From an uncultured Oscillospiraceae bacterium (GTDB lineage Bacteria; Bacillota; Clostridia; Oscillospirales; Oscillospiraceae), in contig CALWVV010000015.1 of NCBI GenBank assembly GCA_944385035.1, positions 1-57,645 on the forward strand: DNA of 57,645 bases, in the 5' to 3' direction. Numbering within the stretch: the first letter of the stretch is position 1; each line of letters opens with the position of its first letter. This document shows positions 18,032 through 28,168 of the stretch, piece by piece. Position numbers and translations under genes: made by a program. The notes beneath the pieces were generated by a model, which did no database searches, was not told the origin of the DNA, and saw nothing but the letters and a program-made list of their open reading frames with translations.

Positions 18032-19015
18032 TTGTCTCACAGAAAAGATACTGATTACCTGGCTATTTCCGCCCGGATTCGCGCCATGGAGAACCGGCTT
18101 TTGACGCGGGAGCGGATGGACAGGATGATCGACGCCCGAGATCAGAGCGAGGCCATGAAGGTCCTCTCTGAGTGCGGCTACAACGATGCGGCCGGACTGG
18201 ATGCCGCCCTTTTGCAGGCCAGGGCAGAGGTGTTCCGGGATATGGAGCGCTCCGCCCCCGACCCCCGGCTTGTGGAAGTGTTTCAGATCAAGTACGACTA
18301 CCACAATGCCAAGACCATCCTGAAGGCCCAGGCCATGGGCACCGATCCGGAGCGTCTGCTGCTGGGCGGCGGCCGGTATGAGCCGCGGGAGCTTTTGGAG
18401 ATGTGGCGGCGGGAGGAGCTGAAGGGCTGTTCTCCCACCTTCACCCGTGCTATGGAGGCTGCCAAAGCACTCCTGGATGAGAGCCATGACCCCCAAAAGG
18501 CCGATCTGCTTCTGGACCGGGCCTGCTATGAGGAAATGGCTCAGTTGGCACGGGAGCTCCAAAGCCCCTTCCTCCAGGGCTATGTGCGCCTTTGTGTGGA
18601 TGTGGCCAACCTCCGCGCTGCCGTCCGGGTGTACCGGATGGGCAAGGAGGGGGAATTCCTGCGGCAGGTGCTGCTGAGCGGAGGCAATGTCTCCGAGCAG
18701 TCCATCCTCTCTGCCCGGCGGGAGGCACTGGCGGACGTGTTCCGCTCCGGACCTTTGGCTGGGGCTGCAGAGCTGGGGGAAAAGCTGCTGCAGCCCGGCG
18801 GCGGTTCCCTGACGGAATTTGAGCGGGAGTGTGACAACGCGCTGACCGCCTATCTGGCCGCAGCCCGCCGTGTTCCCTTTGGAGAGGAGACGGTGATCGG
18901 CTACCTCTATGCCAAGGAACAGGAATTTACCGCGATTCGTTCCATTTTTGCGGGACGGGCGGCTGGGCTGGATGGAGACACCATCCGTGCCCGGCTTCGG
19001 GAGACCTATGTGTAA
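18032..19015 (+). CDS. ntpC: V-type ATPase subunit C (NtpC)
   Basis: 327 aa, the socket (d-like) subunit that couples the central shaft to the K ring. TTG start at 18032 follows GTGAGGTGAG. Family features: DYLAISARIRAMENRLL at the N-terminus, EVFQIKYDYHNAKTILKA near 88-105 and the C-terminal GYLYAKEQEFTAIRSIF. Mostly helical with no membrane segment. Confidence 0.93.
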   Translation: MSHRKDTDYLAISARIRAMENRLLTRERMDRMIDARDQSEAMKVLSECGYNDAAGLDAALLQARAEVFRDMERSAPDPRLVEVFQIKYDYHNAKTILKAQAMGTDPERLLLGGGRYEPRELLEMWRREELKGCSPTFTRAMEAAKALLDESHDPQKADLLLDRACYEEMAQLARELQSPFLQGYVRLCVDVANLRAAVRVYRMGKEGEFLRQVLLSGGNVSEQSILSARREALADVFRSGPLAGAAELGEKLLQPGGGSLTEFERECDNALTAYLAAARRVPFGEETVIGYLYAKEQEFTAIRSIFAGRAAGLDGDTIRARLRETYV

Positions 19016-19029
19016 GGGGGTGGGTGGAA

Positions 19030-19338
19030 ATGTATAAAATTGCTGTGATGGGTGACATGGACAGCGTCCTGGGTTTCAAGGCCCTGGGGCTGGAGGTGTG
19101 CCCGGTGTCCACCCCGGAAGAGGGCCGGGAGGCCCTGCACCGCATGGCCAAGGAGAACTATGCCATCCTCTACATGACCGAGCAGCTGGCCGCCCAGATG
19201 GGGCCGGAAATTGCCCGGTATAAGGATGCCCTGACTCCGGCCATTATTCTGGTTCCCGGCAAGGAGGGATCCCTGGGGATTGGGATGGCCAATATCAAAA
19301 CAGCGGTGGAACGCGCCGTGGGAGCTGATATTTTGTAA
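19030..19338 (+). CDS. ntpG: V-type ATPase subunit F (NtpG)
   Basis: 102 aa, a central-shaft subunit with a Rossmann-like fold. ATG 19030 is preferred over the GTG at 19024, giving MYKIAVMGDMDSVLGFKALG, the standard start of the family; AGGGGGTGG precedes it. It lies between C and A as in E. hirae. Confidence 0.93.
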   Translation: MYKIAVMGDMDSVLGFKALGLEVCPVSTPEEGREALHRMAKENYAILYMTEQLAAQMGPEIARYKDALTPAIILVPGKEGSLGIGMANIKTAVERAVGADIL

Positions 19339-19381
19339 GCTTCCTCATCTGAGAAATTTACTTCGAAGGAAGGTTTAGCCT

Positions 19382-21154
19382 ATGGGAAAGATCGTCAAGG
19401 TCTCCGGCCCGCTGGTGGTGGCCACCGGCATGGAGGAGGCCAACATGGCCGACGTGGTCCGTGTGGGCGAGCAGCGTCTGATCGGTGAGATCCTCACCAT
19501 GACCGGCGGCTCTGCTTCCATTCAGGTCTACGAGGAGACCTCTGGCCTGGGCCCTGGGGCGGAAGTGGTCACCACTGGCGCCCCTCTGTCCGTGGAGCTG
19601 GGCCCCGGCCTGATTGAGAATATTTACGACGGCATCCAGCGCCCCCTGGAGGTCATCATGGAGAAGGTACAGGGGAATAACCTGCCCCGCGGTGTGGAAG
19701 TACCCGCCCTGGACCGGGAGAAGAAGTGGGAGTTTACTCCCACCGTGGAGCCTGGTGCCCAGGTGGTGGGCGGTGATGTGATCGGTACCGTTCAGGAGAC
19801 CGACTCCATCCTCCACAAGATCATGATCCCCCCCAAAATGCAGGGCAAGATCGTCTCCATCCAGGGCGGGTCCTACACCGTCACCGAGACGGTGGCCGTG
19901 CTGGAGCAGCCCAACGGTACCAAGACCGAGCTGTCTCTCATGCAGAAGTGGCCCGTCCGTGTGGGACGCCCCTACAAGCATAAGTATCCTCCCACCATCC
20001 CACTCCAGTCTGGACAGCGGATCGTGGATACCTTCTTCCCCGTGGCCAAAGGCGGCACCGCCGCTATCCCCGGCCCCTTCGGCTCCGGCAAGACGGTGAT
20101 GCAGCACGCCCTGGCCAAGTGGTCGGACGTGGACCTGGTGGTCTACATCGGCTGCGGCGAGCGCGGCAACGAGATGACCGACGTTCTCCGGGAGTTCCCC
20201 GAGCTGGTGGACCCCCGTACCGGCCAGTCTCTGATGAAGCGTACCGTGCTGATCGCCAATACCTCCGACATGCCTGTGGCTGCCCGTGAGGCCTCCATCT
20301 ACACCGGCATTACCATTGCCGAGTACTTCCGTGACATGGGCTACGCCGTGGCCGTCATCGCCGACTCCACCTCCCGCTGGGCCGAGGCTTTACGCGAAAT
20401 GTCCGGCCGTCTGGAAGAGATGCCCGGTGAGGAGGGCTACCCCGCCTACCTGAGCTCCCGTCTGGCCCAGTTCTATGAGCGTGCGGGCAGCGTGTCCTGC
20501 CTGGGCTCGGACGAGCGCCGGGGCAGCCTCACCGCCGTAGGCGCCGTATCCCCTCCGGGCGGCGACCTCTCTGAGCCCGTCTCCCAGGCTACCATGCGGA
20601 TCGTCAAGGTGTTCTGGGCTCTGGATGCCTCCCTGGCCTACCGCCGCCACTTCCCCGCCATCAACTGGCTGAATTCCTACTCCCTGTACCTGGACTCCCT
20701 GAAGAGCTGGTATGATGAAAACCTGGGCAAGAATTTCCTCCAGAACCGGGAATGGGCTATGGCCGTGCTCCAGGAGGAGGCCAGCCTCAACGAGATCGTT
20801 CAGCTGGTTGGTAAGGATTCCCTGTCCGCCAAGGATCAGATCACCCTGGAAGTGGCCAAGATGATCCGGGAGGACTTCCTCCAGCAGAATTCCTTCGTGG
20901 ACATCGACTCCTACTCCGAGTATGACCGTCAGGCCAGAATGCTGACCATGATCCGGGACTATGACGTTCAGTGCCGGGCTGCGGCGGAGAAGGGCGGCTC
21001 CCTGGCCGACCTCTTTGCCATTCCCGCCCGCGAGGGCATCGGCCGGGCTAAGTCTGTCCCCGCCGACCAGTATAAAGACAACTACGCCGCCCTGTCCGAG
21101 GAGATGGAGCGGGAGATCACTGCCATTGGAGAGAAAGGAGCGGATGCACTGTGA
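19382..21154 (+). CDS. ntpA: V-type ATPase catalytic subunit A
   Basis: 590 aa, normal size. The nucleotide-hydrolysing subunit of the head: beta-barrel start [13 protein letters not shown], the bulge domain with the non-homologous region (about 110-190), P-loop GPFGSGKT at 231-238, the GCGERGNEM catalytic Glu region near 258, and [12 protein letters not shown] near 330. The last 4 bp overlap subunit B, implying coupled synthesis of the A3B3 head. Confidence 0.98.
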   Translation: MGKIVKVSGPLVVATGMEEANMADVVRVGEQRLIGEILTMTGGSASIQVYEETSGLGPGAEVVTTGAPLSVELGPGLIENIYDGIQRPLEVIMEKVQGNNLPRGVEVPALDREKKWEFTPTVEPGAQVVGGDVIGTVQETDSILHKIMIPPKMQGKIVSIQGGSYTVTETVAVLEQPNGTKTELSLMQKWPVRVGRPYKHKYPPTIPLQSGQRIVDTFFPVAKGGTAAIPGPFGSGKTVMQHALAKWSDVDLVVYIGCGERGNEMTDVLREFPELVDPRTGQSLMKRTVLIANTSDMPVAAREASIYTGITIAEYFRDMGYAVAVIADSTSRWAEALREMSGRLEEMPGEEGYPAYLSSRLAQFYERAGSVSCLGSDERRGSLTAVGAVSPPGGDLSEPVSQATMRIVKVFWALDASLAYRRHFPAINWLNSYSLYLDSLKSWYDENLGKNFLQNREWAMAVLQEEASLNEIVQLVGKDSLSAKDQITLEVAKMIREDFLQQNSFVDIDSYSEYDRQARMLTMIRDYDVQCRAAAEKGGSLADLFAIPAREGIGRAKSVPADQYKDNYAALSEEMEREITAIGEKGADAL

Positions 21155-22527
21155 TTCGGGAATATAAAACGATCCAGGAGATCTCCGGCCCTCTGATGGT
21201 GGTCAACCGGGTCCAAGGGGTCACCTATGACGAACTGGCCGAGATCGAGCTTTCTGACGGTTCTGTCCGCCGGTGTAAGGTTCTGGAGGTCAACGGCGAC
21301 TCCGCCGTGGTGCAGCTCTTTGAGGCCAGCGCCGGCATTAACCTGCGGGATTCCAAGATCCGTTTCCTGGGCCACCCCCTCCAGCTGGCCGTCAGCGGCG
21401 ATATGCTGGGCCGTGTGTTCAACGGCATGGGCCAGCCCATTGACGGCGGCCCCGCCATTTTGGCCGACGAGTACCGGGACATCAACGGCCTGGCCATGAA
21501 CCCCGCCGCCCGGAACTACCCCAACGAGTTTATTCAGACGGGCATCTCCACCATCGACGGCCTGAACACCCTGGTCCGTGGCCAGAAGCTGCCCATCTTC
21601 TCCGGTTCCGGTCTGCCCCACGCCGCTCTGGCGGCCCAGATCGCCCGTCAGGCTAAGGTGCTGGACGGCGAGAGTAACTTCGCCGTGGTCTTTGCCGCCA
21701 TCGGCATTACCTTCGAGGAATCCGAGTTCTTCGTCAGCGAGTTTAAGCGCACCGGCGCCATCGACCGTACCGTCCTGTTCACCAACCTGGCCAATGACCC
21801 CGCTGTAGAGCGTATCGCTACGCCCCGTATGGCCCTGACCGCCGCGGAGTACCTGGCCTTTGAGAAGAACATGCACGTACTGGTCATCCTCACCGACATC
21901 ACCAACTACGCCGAAGCTCTGCGTGAGATCTCCGCCGCTAAGAAGGAGGTCCCCGGCCGGCGTGGTTACCCCGGCTACCTGTACACCGACCTTGCCACCA
22001 TGTACGAGCGTGCCGGCCGTCAGGTTGGGAAGGAGGGGTCCATCACCATGATCCCCATCCTGACCATGCCGGAAGACGATAAGACTCACCCCATTCCCGA
22101 CCTGACCGGTTATATCACCGAGGGACAGATCATCCTCTCCCGTGAGCTCTACCGCCGGGGCGTCAATCCCCCTGTGGATGTGCTGCCTTCCCTGTCCCGT
22201 CTGAAGGATAAGGGTACCGGCGAGGGGAAGACCCGTGAGGACCACTCGGGCACCATGAACCAGCTCTTTGCCGCTTACGCCACTGGTAAGGAAAACAAGG
22301 AGCTCATGTCCATTCTGGGTGAGGCCGCCCTGAGTCCCACGGACCTGCTGTACGCCAAATTTGCCGACGAGTTTGAAAAGCGCTATGTCTCCCAGGGGAC
22401 GGACGAGAACCGCTCGATTTTCGAGACCCTGGATCTGGGCTGGGAGCTTTTGAGCATCCTGCCCCGGAGCGAGCTGAAGCGAATCAAGCCTGAGCATATC
22501 GACAAGTATCTGCCCAAGAAGGATTAA
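21151..22527 (+). CDS. ntpB: V-type ATPase regulatory subunit B
   Basis: 458 aa. It alternates with A in the head and forms the nucleotide interface but lacks a working P-loop. It starts with GTG inside the ATGCACTGTGA junction with ntpA. Family features: [33 protein letters not shown] near 150 and [24 protein letters not shown] split across residues 284-307, with the C-terminal helical bundle ending LPKKD. Confidence 0.98.
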   Translation: MIREYKTIQEISGPLMVVNRVQGVTYDELAEIELSDGSVRRCKVLEVNGDSAVVQLFEASAGINLRDSKIRFLGHPLQLAVSGDMLGRVFNGMGQPIDGGPAILADEYRDINGLAMNPAARNYPNEFIQTGISTIDGLNTLVRGQKLPIFSGSGLPHAALAAQIARQAKVLDGESNFAVVFAAIGITFEESEFFVSEFKRTGAIDRTVLFTNLANDPAVERIATPRMALTAAEYLAFEKNMHVLVILTDITNYAEALREISAAKKEVPGRRGYPGYLYTDLATMYERAGRQVGKEGSITMIPILTMPEDDKTHPIPDLTGYITEGQIILSRELYRRGVNPPVDVLPSLSRLKDKGTGEGKTREDHSGTMNQLFAAYATGKENKELMSILGEAALSPTDLLYAKFADEFEKRYVSQGTDENRSIFETLDLGWELLSILPRSELKRIKPEHIDKYLPKKD

Positions 22528-22539
22528 GGGGGGATTTGA

Positions 22540-23247
22540 GTGCCTTCCACAACGATAAATCCTACCCGTATGGAGCTCACCCGCCTGAAAGGCCGCCTGA
22601 AAACTGCCCAGCGGGGTCATAAGCTCCTGAAGGACAAACGGGATGAGCTGATGAAGCAGTTCATGGATGTGGTCCGGGAGAACCGTGCCCTGCGCCGACG
22701 GGTGGAGGAGGGGCTAATGCGGGCCCACGGTGCCTTTACCGTGGCAGCTGCCCTTATGTCTCCGGAGATGCTGGAGCAGTCTCTGCTGTATCCCAAGCAG
22801 AGCGTGGAGCTGGACATGACCTTTGAAAATGTCATGTCAGTGGATGTGCCCCGGTATCAGTTCCACACCTCCAGCCAGGAGCCGGGGGAGATCTACCCCT
22901 ATGGCTTTGCCCAGACCAGCGGTGAGCTGGACGATGCAGTAGACGCCATGGCCCAGGTCTTTCAGGATATGCTGAAGCTGGCGGAGGTAGAAAAGACCTC
23001 CCAACTGCTGGCTGAGGAGATCGAAAAGACCCGCCGGCGTGTCAACGCGCTGGAATATGTGAAGATTCCGGAGATGCAGCAGAACATCAAGTATATCACC
23101 ATGAAGCTGGATGAAAATGAGCGTGCCAACACCATACGCCTTATGAAGGTGAAGGACCTCATCCTCAAGGAGGCCATCCAGGAGCGCCAGGAGGCAAATG
23201 CCAGGGCGGTGGAGACCTTTGGCGGAGAAGCTCCCGGCACGATCTAA
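22540..23247 (+). CDS. ntpD: V-type ATPase subunit D (central shaft)
   Basis: 235 aa, two long antiparallel helices forming the rotating shaft. GTG start follows a G-rich Shine-Dalgarno (AAGGGGGG). N-terminal INPTRMELTRLKGRLKTAQR and the C-terminal RRVNALEYVKIP are diagnostic. Last gene of the operon; a strong terminator lies 17 bp downstream, so no H or J gene follows as in E. hirae. Confidence 0.96.
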   Translation: MPSTTINPTRMELTRLKGRLKTAQRGHKLLKDKRDELMKQFMDVVRENRALRRRVEEGLMRAHGAFTVAAALMSPEMLEQSLLYPKQSVELDMTFENVMSVDVPRYQFHTSSQEPGEIYPYGFAQTSGELDDAVDAMAQVFQDMLKLAEVEKTSQLLAEEIEKTRRRVNALEYVKIPEMQQNIKYITMKLDENERANTIRLMKVKDLILKEAIQERQEANARAVETFGGEAPGTI

Positions 23248-23263
23248 AGAGCAATTTCCACAA

Positions 23264-23299
23264 AAGTGGCGGTGCCAACTTGAGCACCGCCACTTTTTT
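23264..23299 (+). terminator. V-ATPase operon terminator
   Basis: 12-bp stem AAGTGGCGGTGC (23264-23275) / GCACCGCCACTT (23284-23295) with loop CAACTTGA and a T6 run. Confidence 0.95.
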
Positions 23300-23381
23300 A
23301 TTCTGTGGGACGATAAAACCGGCGTCAGGATAGCCTGCGCCAGCAGAATTGACCGGAGCTGGGATACAGCCGGCAGAGTGC

Positions 23382-24230
23382 TTACTGGTTCATTTTGGCC
23401 TTGACCAGATACTGGCCGTCGGTGACGCCGCCGAAGAGATATTTGCCGTCCGCGTTGGTCTTGGTGGTGGCGATCAGCACCTCACGCCCCTCGACCAGCT
23501 GGAAAAGTCCGACAAAGCATCCGGCTACTACATTGCCCTTCTGGTCACGGATAATGCCGCTGACGGTGCCGTTGTAGGTGCGGGAATCCACCACCATGGT
23601 CAGGTTGACATTGGCAATGGAACCGTTCAGGATGGTGACGGATGTGGGGGCGGTGGTGATGTGACCCACGGCGGAGGCAATCAGAGTGTAGATACCGTCA
23701 GCCACATCATAGAAGGCGAACTCACCGTCATCTACGGAGTAGGTGGTGGCAACGACTTCGCCGGCCAGGTTGCGCAGAGAGAGCTTAGCGCCGGATAGGG
23801 GAGCGGGAGTAAGATTGACCAGCGTCTGCACTACGCCGGCAATGGCGCCCAGGGAGAGTGAGGCATCGCGCGTACAGGTCAGGTCGATCTGGCTGGTATT
23901 GCCCTGAGTGAGGACAACGCCGATTCCAGTGCTGAGCAGATACCCCTCTTTGACTGCGGCCACGGTATAAGTGCCGGCCGGGATGCCTTCCAGAGTGTAG
24001 CCGCCGTCCGCATCTGTCACAGTGTGCTGATAGGGGGTTCCCTGGCTGTCAAACAGCTTGACCGTGGCGTCGGCAATGGGGGAAGCCCCGTCGGTGACGG
24101 TACCCATAAGGGTTGCGGTGGCAGCAGGGACAGGAGGCAGCGTCAGATTGATGTCCGCCTCTTGGGTTCCGGAAATGGGGAAACTTTGACTGTATTGCAG
24201 CTGCAGCAGATCCTGGGTGATATCGGCCAT
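23382..24230 (-). CDS. Protein of tandem carboxypeptidase-regulatory / Cna-B-like domains
   Basis: 282 aa. Start 24230 has GGAGG 9 nt upstream and begins MADITQDLLQL. Three beta-sandwich repeats are visible: about 39-120 (GTVTDGASPIADATVKL ... GGYTLEGIPAGTYTV), 127-205 (SGAKLSLRNLAGEVV ... GEFAFYDVADGIYTL) and 210-282 (GIIRDQKGNVVAGCFVGL ... GKYLFGGVTDGQYLV). Such domains normally decorate exported proteins, but there is no signal peptide, membrane anchor or sorting motif, so it is either cytoplasmic or leaves by another route. Function unknown. It is monocistronic and convergent with the V-ATPase operon. Confidence 0.82.
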   Translation of the reverse strand: MADITQDLLQLQYSQSFPISGTQEADINLTLPPVPAATATLMGTVTDGASPIADATVKLFDSQGTPYQHTVTDADGGYTLEGIPAGTYTVAAVKEGYLLSTGIGVVLTQGNTSQIDLTCTRDASLSLGAIAGVVQTLVNLTPAPLSGAKLSLRNLAGEVVATTYSVDDGEFAFYDVADGIYTLIASAVGHITTAPTSVTILNGSIANVNLTMVVDSRTYNGTVSGIIRDQKGNVVAGCFVGLFQLVEGREVLIATTKTNADGKYLFGGVTDGQYLVKAKMNQ

Positions 24231-24322
24231 AAAAATTACCTCCTGAGACTTGAACAGTAACAGCCGGCGCAGGCCGGCTGCCGATATAATCCATGCTCTT
24301 CCCATGGGAAAGGTGCAGATAG

Positions 24323-24357
24323 AAAAACAGCAGCGCCAATTCGACGCTGCTGTTTTT
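24323..24357. terminator. Terminator of the DUF975 / MBL operon (minus strand)
   Basis: CAGCAGCG (24328-24335) and CGCTGCTG (24345-24352) flanked by A5 and T5, so it is bidirectional in form; the gene it serves ends at 24369 on the minus strand. Another short hairpin AGCCGGC/GCCGGCT lies at 24261-24278. Confidence 0.88.
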
Positions 24358-24368
24358 GCCTGTTCACA

Positions 24369-25235
24369 TTAAAGCGGAGGCATTTGCTCATAGCTCTGGT
24401 TTTGACGGCAAAGTGTGTCATAAAAACCGGCCTGGGCCACAGAAGTATAGGGGATGACCCAGAGGGAAAGGGGAAGGACGATCAGATTGGAGAGAAGAAA
24501 GGCTGGGGCGCTGTTGATGACAGACTGATAAAACCACAAATTATCTGCGCTTATGGCGGTGGAGAAAGCGCCGTTTTGGATAAGAAAGAAAAGCAATACA
24601 CCACCGGACAGCAGAGATTGCAGCAGATACCAGCCGATGAAGGAAAACTGCAGCTTGAACAGCTCCCATTTTTGTCCCCGCATCATCTCCACGCTGCGGC
24701 TCACCGCGGCACTTGCTCCGTCATCTGGAAAATCCGCCAGCAAGTAGGGTGCGAGCGCGTAACGGAGCATGATGACCACCACGGCAATATAGAATAGAAG
24801 GATGCCCAAAACATAGGCCGCAGGGACAGGGATCAAAAAGAACAGGATGGTCATCCCCATAGCAAGCAGGAATACCCAGAGGAACATGCGCAGGATAATC
24901 AGCATCTCCATGATAATGACCCGCCCGGCGATGGAAAAGCCCTGTATGAGGGCCCCGGCACCAGGATTCAGCCTGCGCCAGGTCCAAAGGGACCAAAGGT
25001 TGTAGCCAAAGTAGATGACCACATAGTACAGATTATAGAGGATCGTGCAGAAAAAGAGGAAAAAGCTGAATTCCGCCCAAACAGATCCCCTGAAGGAAGA
25101 AAGTTGGTGGATCAGGCCCTCCACTCCAGTGGTCAAAAGAAGGTATATCAGACAGACCGCCCAAAACCGGGGTCTGGTCAGTCTCATGGCCTCCCGAGCC
25201 TGACGCTTCAGACTCTTTCGATCAAATAACATCAT
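24369..25235 (-). CDS. DUF975 family integral membrane protein
   Basis: 288 aa. Starts at the first of two tandem ATGs, with GGAG 7 nt upstream. N-terminal LFDRKSLKRQARE followed by about six membrane helices; the pattern of a first helix at FWAVCLIYLLL and the later QKWELFKLQFSFIGW with TPYTS-like ending (IPYTSVAQAGFYDTL) is that of the DUF975 family, whose function is unknown. It starts 14 bp after the beta-CASP gene and is probably cotranscribed with it. Confidence 0.85.
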   Translation of the reverse strand: MMLFDRKSLKRQAREAMRLTRPRFWAVCLIYLLLTTGVEGLIHQLSSFRGSVWAEFSFFLFFCTILYNLYYVVIYFGYNLWSLWTWRRLNPGAGALIQGFSIAGRVIIMEMLIILRMFLWVFLLAMGMTILFFLIPVPAAYVLGILLFYIAVVVIMLRYALAPYLLADFPDDGASAAVSRSVEMMRGQKWELFKLQFSFIGWYLLQSLLSGGVLLFFLIQNGAFSTAISADNLWFYQSVINSAPAFLLSNLIVLPLSLWVIPYTSVAQAGFYDTLCRQNQSYEQMPPL

Positions 25236-25249
25236 AAAATAGTCTCCAA

Positions 25250-26845
25250 TTACTCCCACTTGTCCATGATTTGGCGCAGCTGATCGGCCAGCTTGGCCAG
25301 ATCCTTGTTGGAGCGTCCCCGGCTGCGGCTGATAAGGTCGGCCAGATCCCGAGAGACGTCCTGAAGCCGCAGGAAAGCGGGGGAAGGCGCGGAAGCGCCG
25401 CCAGCGGTGCGCTTGGTCTCCAGAACAATTCCCTTAGCCAGCATACGATTTTCCAGCAGATCGTAGACCTCCTCATAGAGAGGAGCGTGGGCAGGGAGGC
25501 CCCGCTCATTGAGGTCGGCGGCAAAAAGCTCTGTGACCTCCGAATCTCCGTGTACCACAAAGACCTGCTGCGGCTTGGGGGAGAAGTGCTCCACCCAGGA
25601 GAGCAGGTGGTCCCGGTCCGCGTGGGAGCTCAGTCCCTTAAAGTTGACGATCCGGGCCCGGACGGCAATCTCCTCGCCAAAGAGCTTGACCGATTTGGCC
25701 CCTTCCAGAAGCCGGCGGCCCAAGGTGCCCTCCCCCTGGTATCCCACAAAGACGACCGCACATTCCGGCCGCCAGAGGTTGTGCTTCAAATGGTGGCGGA
25801 TGCGGCCCGCATCGCACATGCCGGAAGCGGAAATGATGATCTTGGGGGTGGGGTCCATGTTGAGGGCTTTGGACTCCTCGGTAGACTGGGTGAGGGTGAG
25901 GCCAGGGAAGGTAAACAGATCCTCTCCGCCCTGGAGCACGGCAATGGCCTCCTCGTCCAGGTAGCCGTGGAGGTCGCCGGCGTAGATCTTGGTGGCCTCG
26001 GCGGCCAGGGGGCTGTCCACGCAGACGGTGAAGTTGGGGACCGTCCGCACCATCCCGTTATTTTTGATCTCCCGCAGGAAGTACAAAAGCTCCTGGGTGC
26101 GGCCCACGGCAAAGGAGGGAATGACAATATTGCCTCCTTTGGAAAATACGTCGTCAATGAGGGCGGCCAAGGCCTCGGTGTAGCTCTCAGGCGGCTCGTG
26201 GTTGCGGTCGCCGTAGGTGGACTCCATGACCACATAGTCTGCCTGCTCCACAAAGGAGGGGTTGCGGATGATGGGCTGGTCCACATTGCCCAGATCTCCG
26301 GAAAAGACCAGCTTTTTGGTCACGCCGTTTTCCGTAGCCCAGATCTCCACCGCGGAGGAACCCAGCAGATGCCCCGCATCACAGAAACGGGCTTTCACAC
26401 CTTCGCACAGGTCAAAGATCTGGCCGTACTCGTGGGTGTGCAGCAGTTGAAGGGCAGCTTCCGCATCGGCCAGAGTGTACAAAGGTTCGACCTCATCCCG
26501 GCCGGCTCGCTTCCCTTTTTGGTTCTGCCACTGGGCATCGCTTTCCTGAATGTGGGCGGAATCCCGGAGCATAATGGACAGGAGCTGGGCCGTGAGGCGA
26601 GTGGCAACGATCTGGCCGGAAAAACCCTCTTTTGCCAAAAGAGGGAGACGGCCGGAGTGGTCAATGTGGGCGTGGGTGACCAAAACATAGTCAATATAGC
26701 TGGGGGCGAAATCCAGAGCGTTGTCGTCGTGCTCATCCCGACCCTGCTGCAGGCCGCAGTCGATGAGGATTTTTTTACCTCCAACTTCCAGACAGTGGCA
26801 GCTGCCCGTAACAGCATGGGCGGCGCCGAAAAATGTGAGTTTCAT
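25250..26845 (-). CDS. MBL-fold / beta-CASP metallohydrolase (RNase J / CPSF-like)
   Basis: 531 aa. Metallo-beta-lactamase fold with the zinc motif THAHIDHSG (His58, His60, Asp62, His63), followed by a beta-CASP domain with SASGMCDAGRIRHHLKHNL near 340 and the final VHGDSEV near 435. These signatures define the exonuclease/endonuclease branch acting on RNA. A C-terminal extension (about 460-531) is unlike RNase J. The closest functional class is ribonuclease; the substrate is unknown. GAGG lies before ATG 26845. Confidence 0.93.
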   Translation of the reverse strand: MKLTFFGAAHAVTGSCHCLEVGGKKILIDCGLQQGRDEHDDNALDFAPSYIDYVLVTHAHIDHSGRLPLLAKEGFSGQIVATRLTAQLLSIMLRDSAHIQESDAQWQNQKGKRAGRDEVEPLYTLADAEAALQLLHTHEYGQIFDLCEGVKARFCDAGHLLGSSAVEIWATENGVTKKLVFSGDLGNVDQPIIRNPSFVEQADYVVMESTYGDRNHEPPESYTEALAALIDDVFSKGGNIVIPSFAVGRTQELLYFLREIKNNGMVRTVPNFTVCVDSPLAAEATKIYAGDLHGYLDEEAIAVLQGGEDLFTFPGLTLTQSTEESKALNMDPTPKIIISASGMCDAGRIRHHLKHNLWRPECAVVFVGYQGEGTLGRRLLEGAKSVKLFGEEIAVRARIVNFKGLSSHADRDHLLSWVEHFSPKPQQVFVVHGDSEVTELFAADLNERGLPAHAPLYEEVYDLLENRMLAKGIVLETKRTAGGASAPSPAFLRLQDVSRDLADLISRSRGRSNKDLAKLADQLRQIMDKWE

Positions 26846-26944
26846 ATAGGAACCTCCTGTTTACAGTTTGGAAGGATTGATCTTATTGTACACTGTTTCT
26901 CCAGGAAATTCCACTCTAATTTGTTAATATTGTAAAAACATGCC

Positions 26945-27721
26945 TCAGGGCAGCAGGCCAAAATGTTCCAGTGCGGTAACCACACCGTCTTCGTCCACCG
27001 TACCGGTGACATAGTCGGCCTGACTCTTTACAAAGTCACTGGCCGAGCCCATGGCGATTCCGGTTCCGGCGTGGACCAGCATGGACAGGTCATTTTCTCC
27101 GTCTCCAAAGGCCATGGTATGTTCCAGGGGAATGGAGAAATGCTCCAATATGGCATCCATTCCCTTGTCCTTCCCGCCGGTGGTGGGGATCACATCCAGA
27201 AAATAGGGGTGCCACCGGGTGGTTTTCAGGTGGGGAGCCCGGTCCAGAAGCAGCCCCTCGTTCTCTTTGGTGAGGAAGGTGATGGCCTGATAGATGTCCC
27301 GGCCCAGGGCCCGCGTTGGATCGGCGGTGGGAGGAAGGGGAAGGTGCAGGTCGTCCATGAACTGGACCGTATACTGGTCAGAGTAGTTGATGTAGATGTC
27401 CTTTCCCTCCAAAAAGATGCAGGAGAAGGCATTGGAGCCGGCGGCGGCTACCAGTTCCTCTACGGCAGCGGGCTCCATGGGGTTGCTGCGCAGTACCTTG
27501 TCCCCACAGTAGCAGTACTGGCCGCTGAGGGTCACATAGCCGTCAAAGGGGAAAGCGGAGCGGACCGCGTCCAGCATAAGAGGATGCCGGCCGGTGGATA
27601 CGAAAAGCTTGATCCCCCTGGCCTGGAGGGTGTGCAGGGCAGAAAGCACACGGGGAGAGATCTGGTGGGTTTGAAAGCTGACCAGGGTTCCGTCAATGTC
27701 AAAGAAAATCGCCTCAACCAT
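26945..27721 (-). CDS. HAD superfamily phosphatase (Cof type)
   Basis: 258 aa. Start 27721 has GGAGGT 6 nt upstream. Motif I FFDIDGTL (Asp8, Asp10), motif II VSTGRHP near 44, a C2 cap in the middle (about 80-180), and motif IV FGDGENDLSML near 208. Cof-type enzymes dephosphorylate sugar phosphates, pyridoxal phosphate or nucleotides; the substrate cannot be told here. Divergent from the yabP operon. Confidence 0.93.
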   Translation of the reverse strand: MVEAIFFDIDGTLVSFQTHQISPRVLSALHTLQARGIKLFVSTGRHPLMLDAVRSAFPFDGYVTLSGQYCYCGDKVLRSNPMEPAAVEELVAAAGSNAFSCIFLEGKDIYINYSDQYTVQFMDDLHLPLPPTADPTRALGRDIYQAITFLTKENEGLLLDRAPHLKTTRWHPYFLDVIPTTGGKDKGMDAILEHFSIPLEHTMAFGDGENDLSMLVHAGTGIAMGSASDFVKSQADYVTGTVDEDGVVTALEHFGLLP

Positions 27722-27877
27722 GATTGGACCTCCGAACGAGAATGTTTGCTCCATTGTACAACAGGGGCGGGAGCATTTCTATGTGCGATTTGGACAATCT
27801 TCATTCCCAATTGGGGAAAGCAGGCATAAAAAGGAGGGAGAAGGCCATAAAATGGACCAGTGGAAGGGGGTCTTACC

Positions 27878-28168
27878 ATGGACTACGAGACGGACAGAGG
27901 CAGGATGGAGATGAGCCATCATGTCATTTTGGAGGAACGGGAACAGCTGGTCATTTCCGGGGTAGAGGAGGTGGAACGCTTTGATGAGAGTTCCATTCTG
28001 CTTACCACCGCCCAGGGAGAGTTGGAAATCCAGGGGGAGGGGCTCCACATTGAAAAGCTGTCCCTGGATGGAGGAGACCTGAAGGTGGAAGGGCGGGTGA
28101 ACGCCCTGATCTATGAGACAGAGGAGGGCCGCAGGGGAGGGCTGTTTGCCCGGCTGCTGGGAGGATGA
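27878..28168 (+). CDS. yabP: Sporulation protein YabP
   Basis: 96 aa of the YabP/YqfC family, needed in Bacillus for spore cortex/coat formation in the mother cell. ATG 27878 has AAGGGGG upstream. Family features: ILEEREQLVISGVEEVERFDE at the start (as two stretches) and LSLDGGDLKVEGRVNALIY near the end. The stop overlaps the yabQ ATG by 4 bp. It marks the organism as a spore former or descendant of one. Confidence 0.92.
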   Translation: MDYETDRGRMEMSHHVILEEREQLVISGVEEVERFDESSILLTTAQGELEIQGEGLHIEKLSLDGGDLKVEGRVNALIYETEEGRRGGLFARLLGG

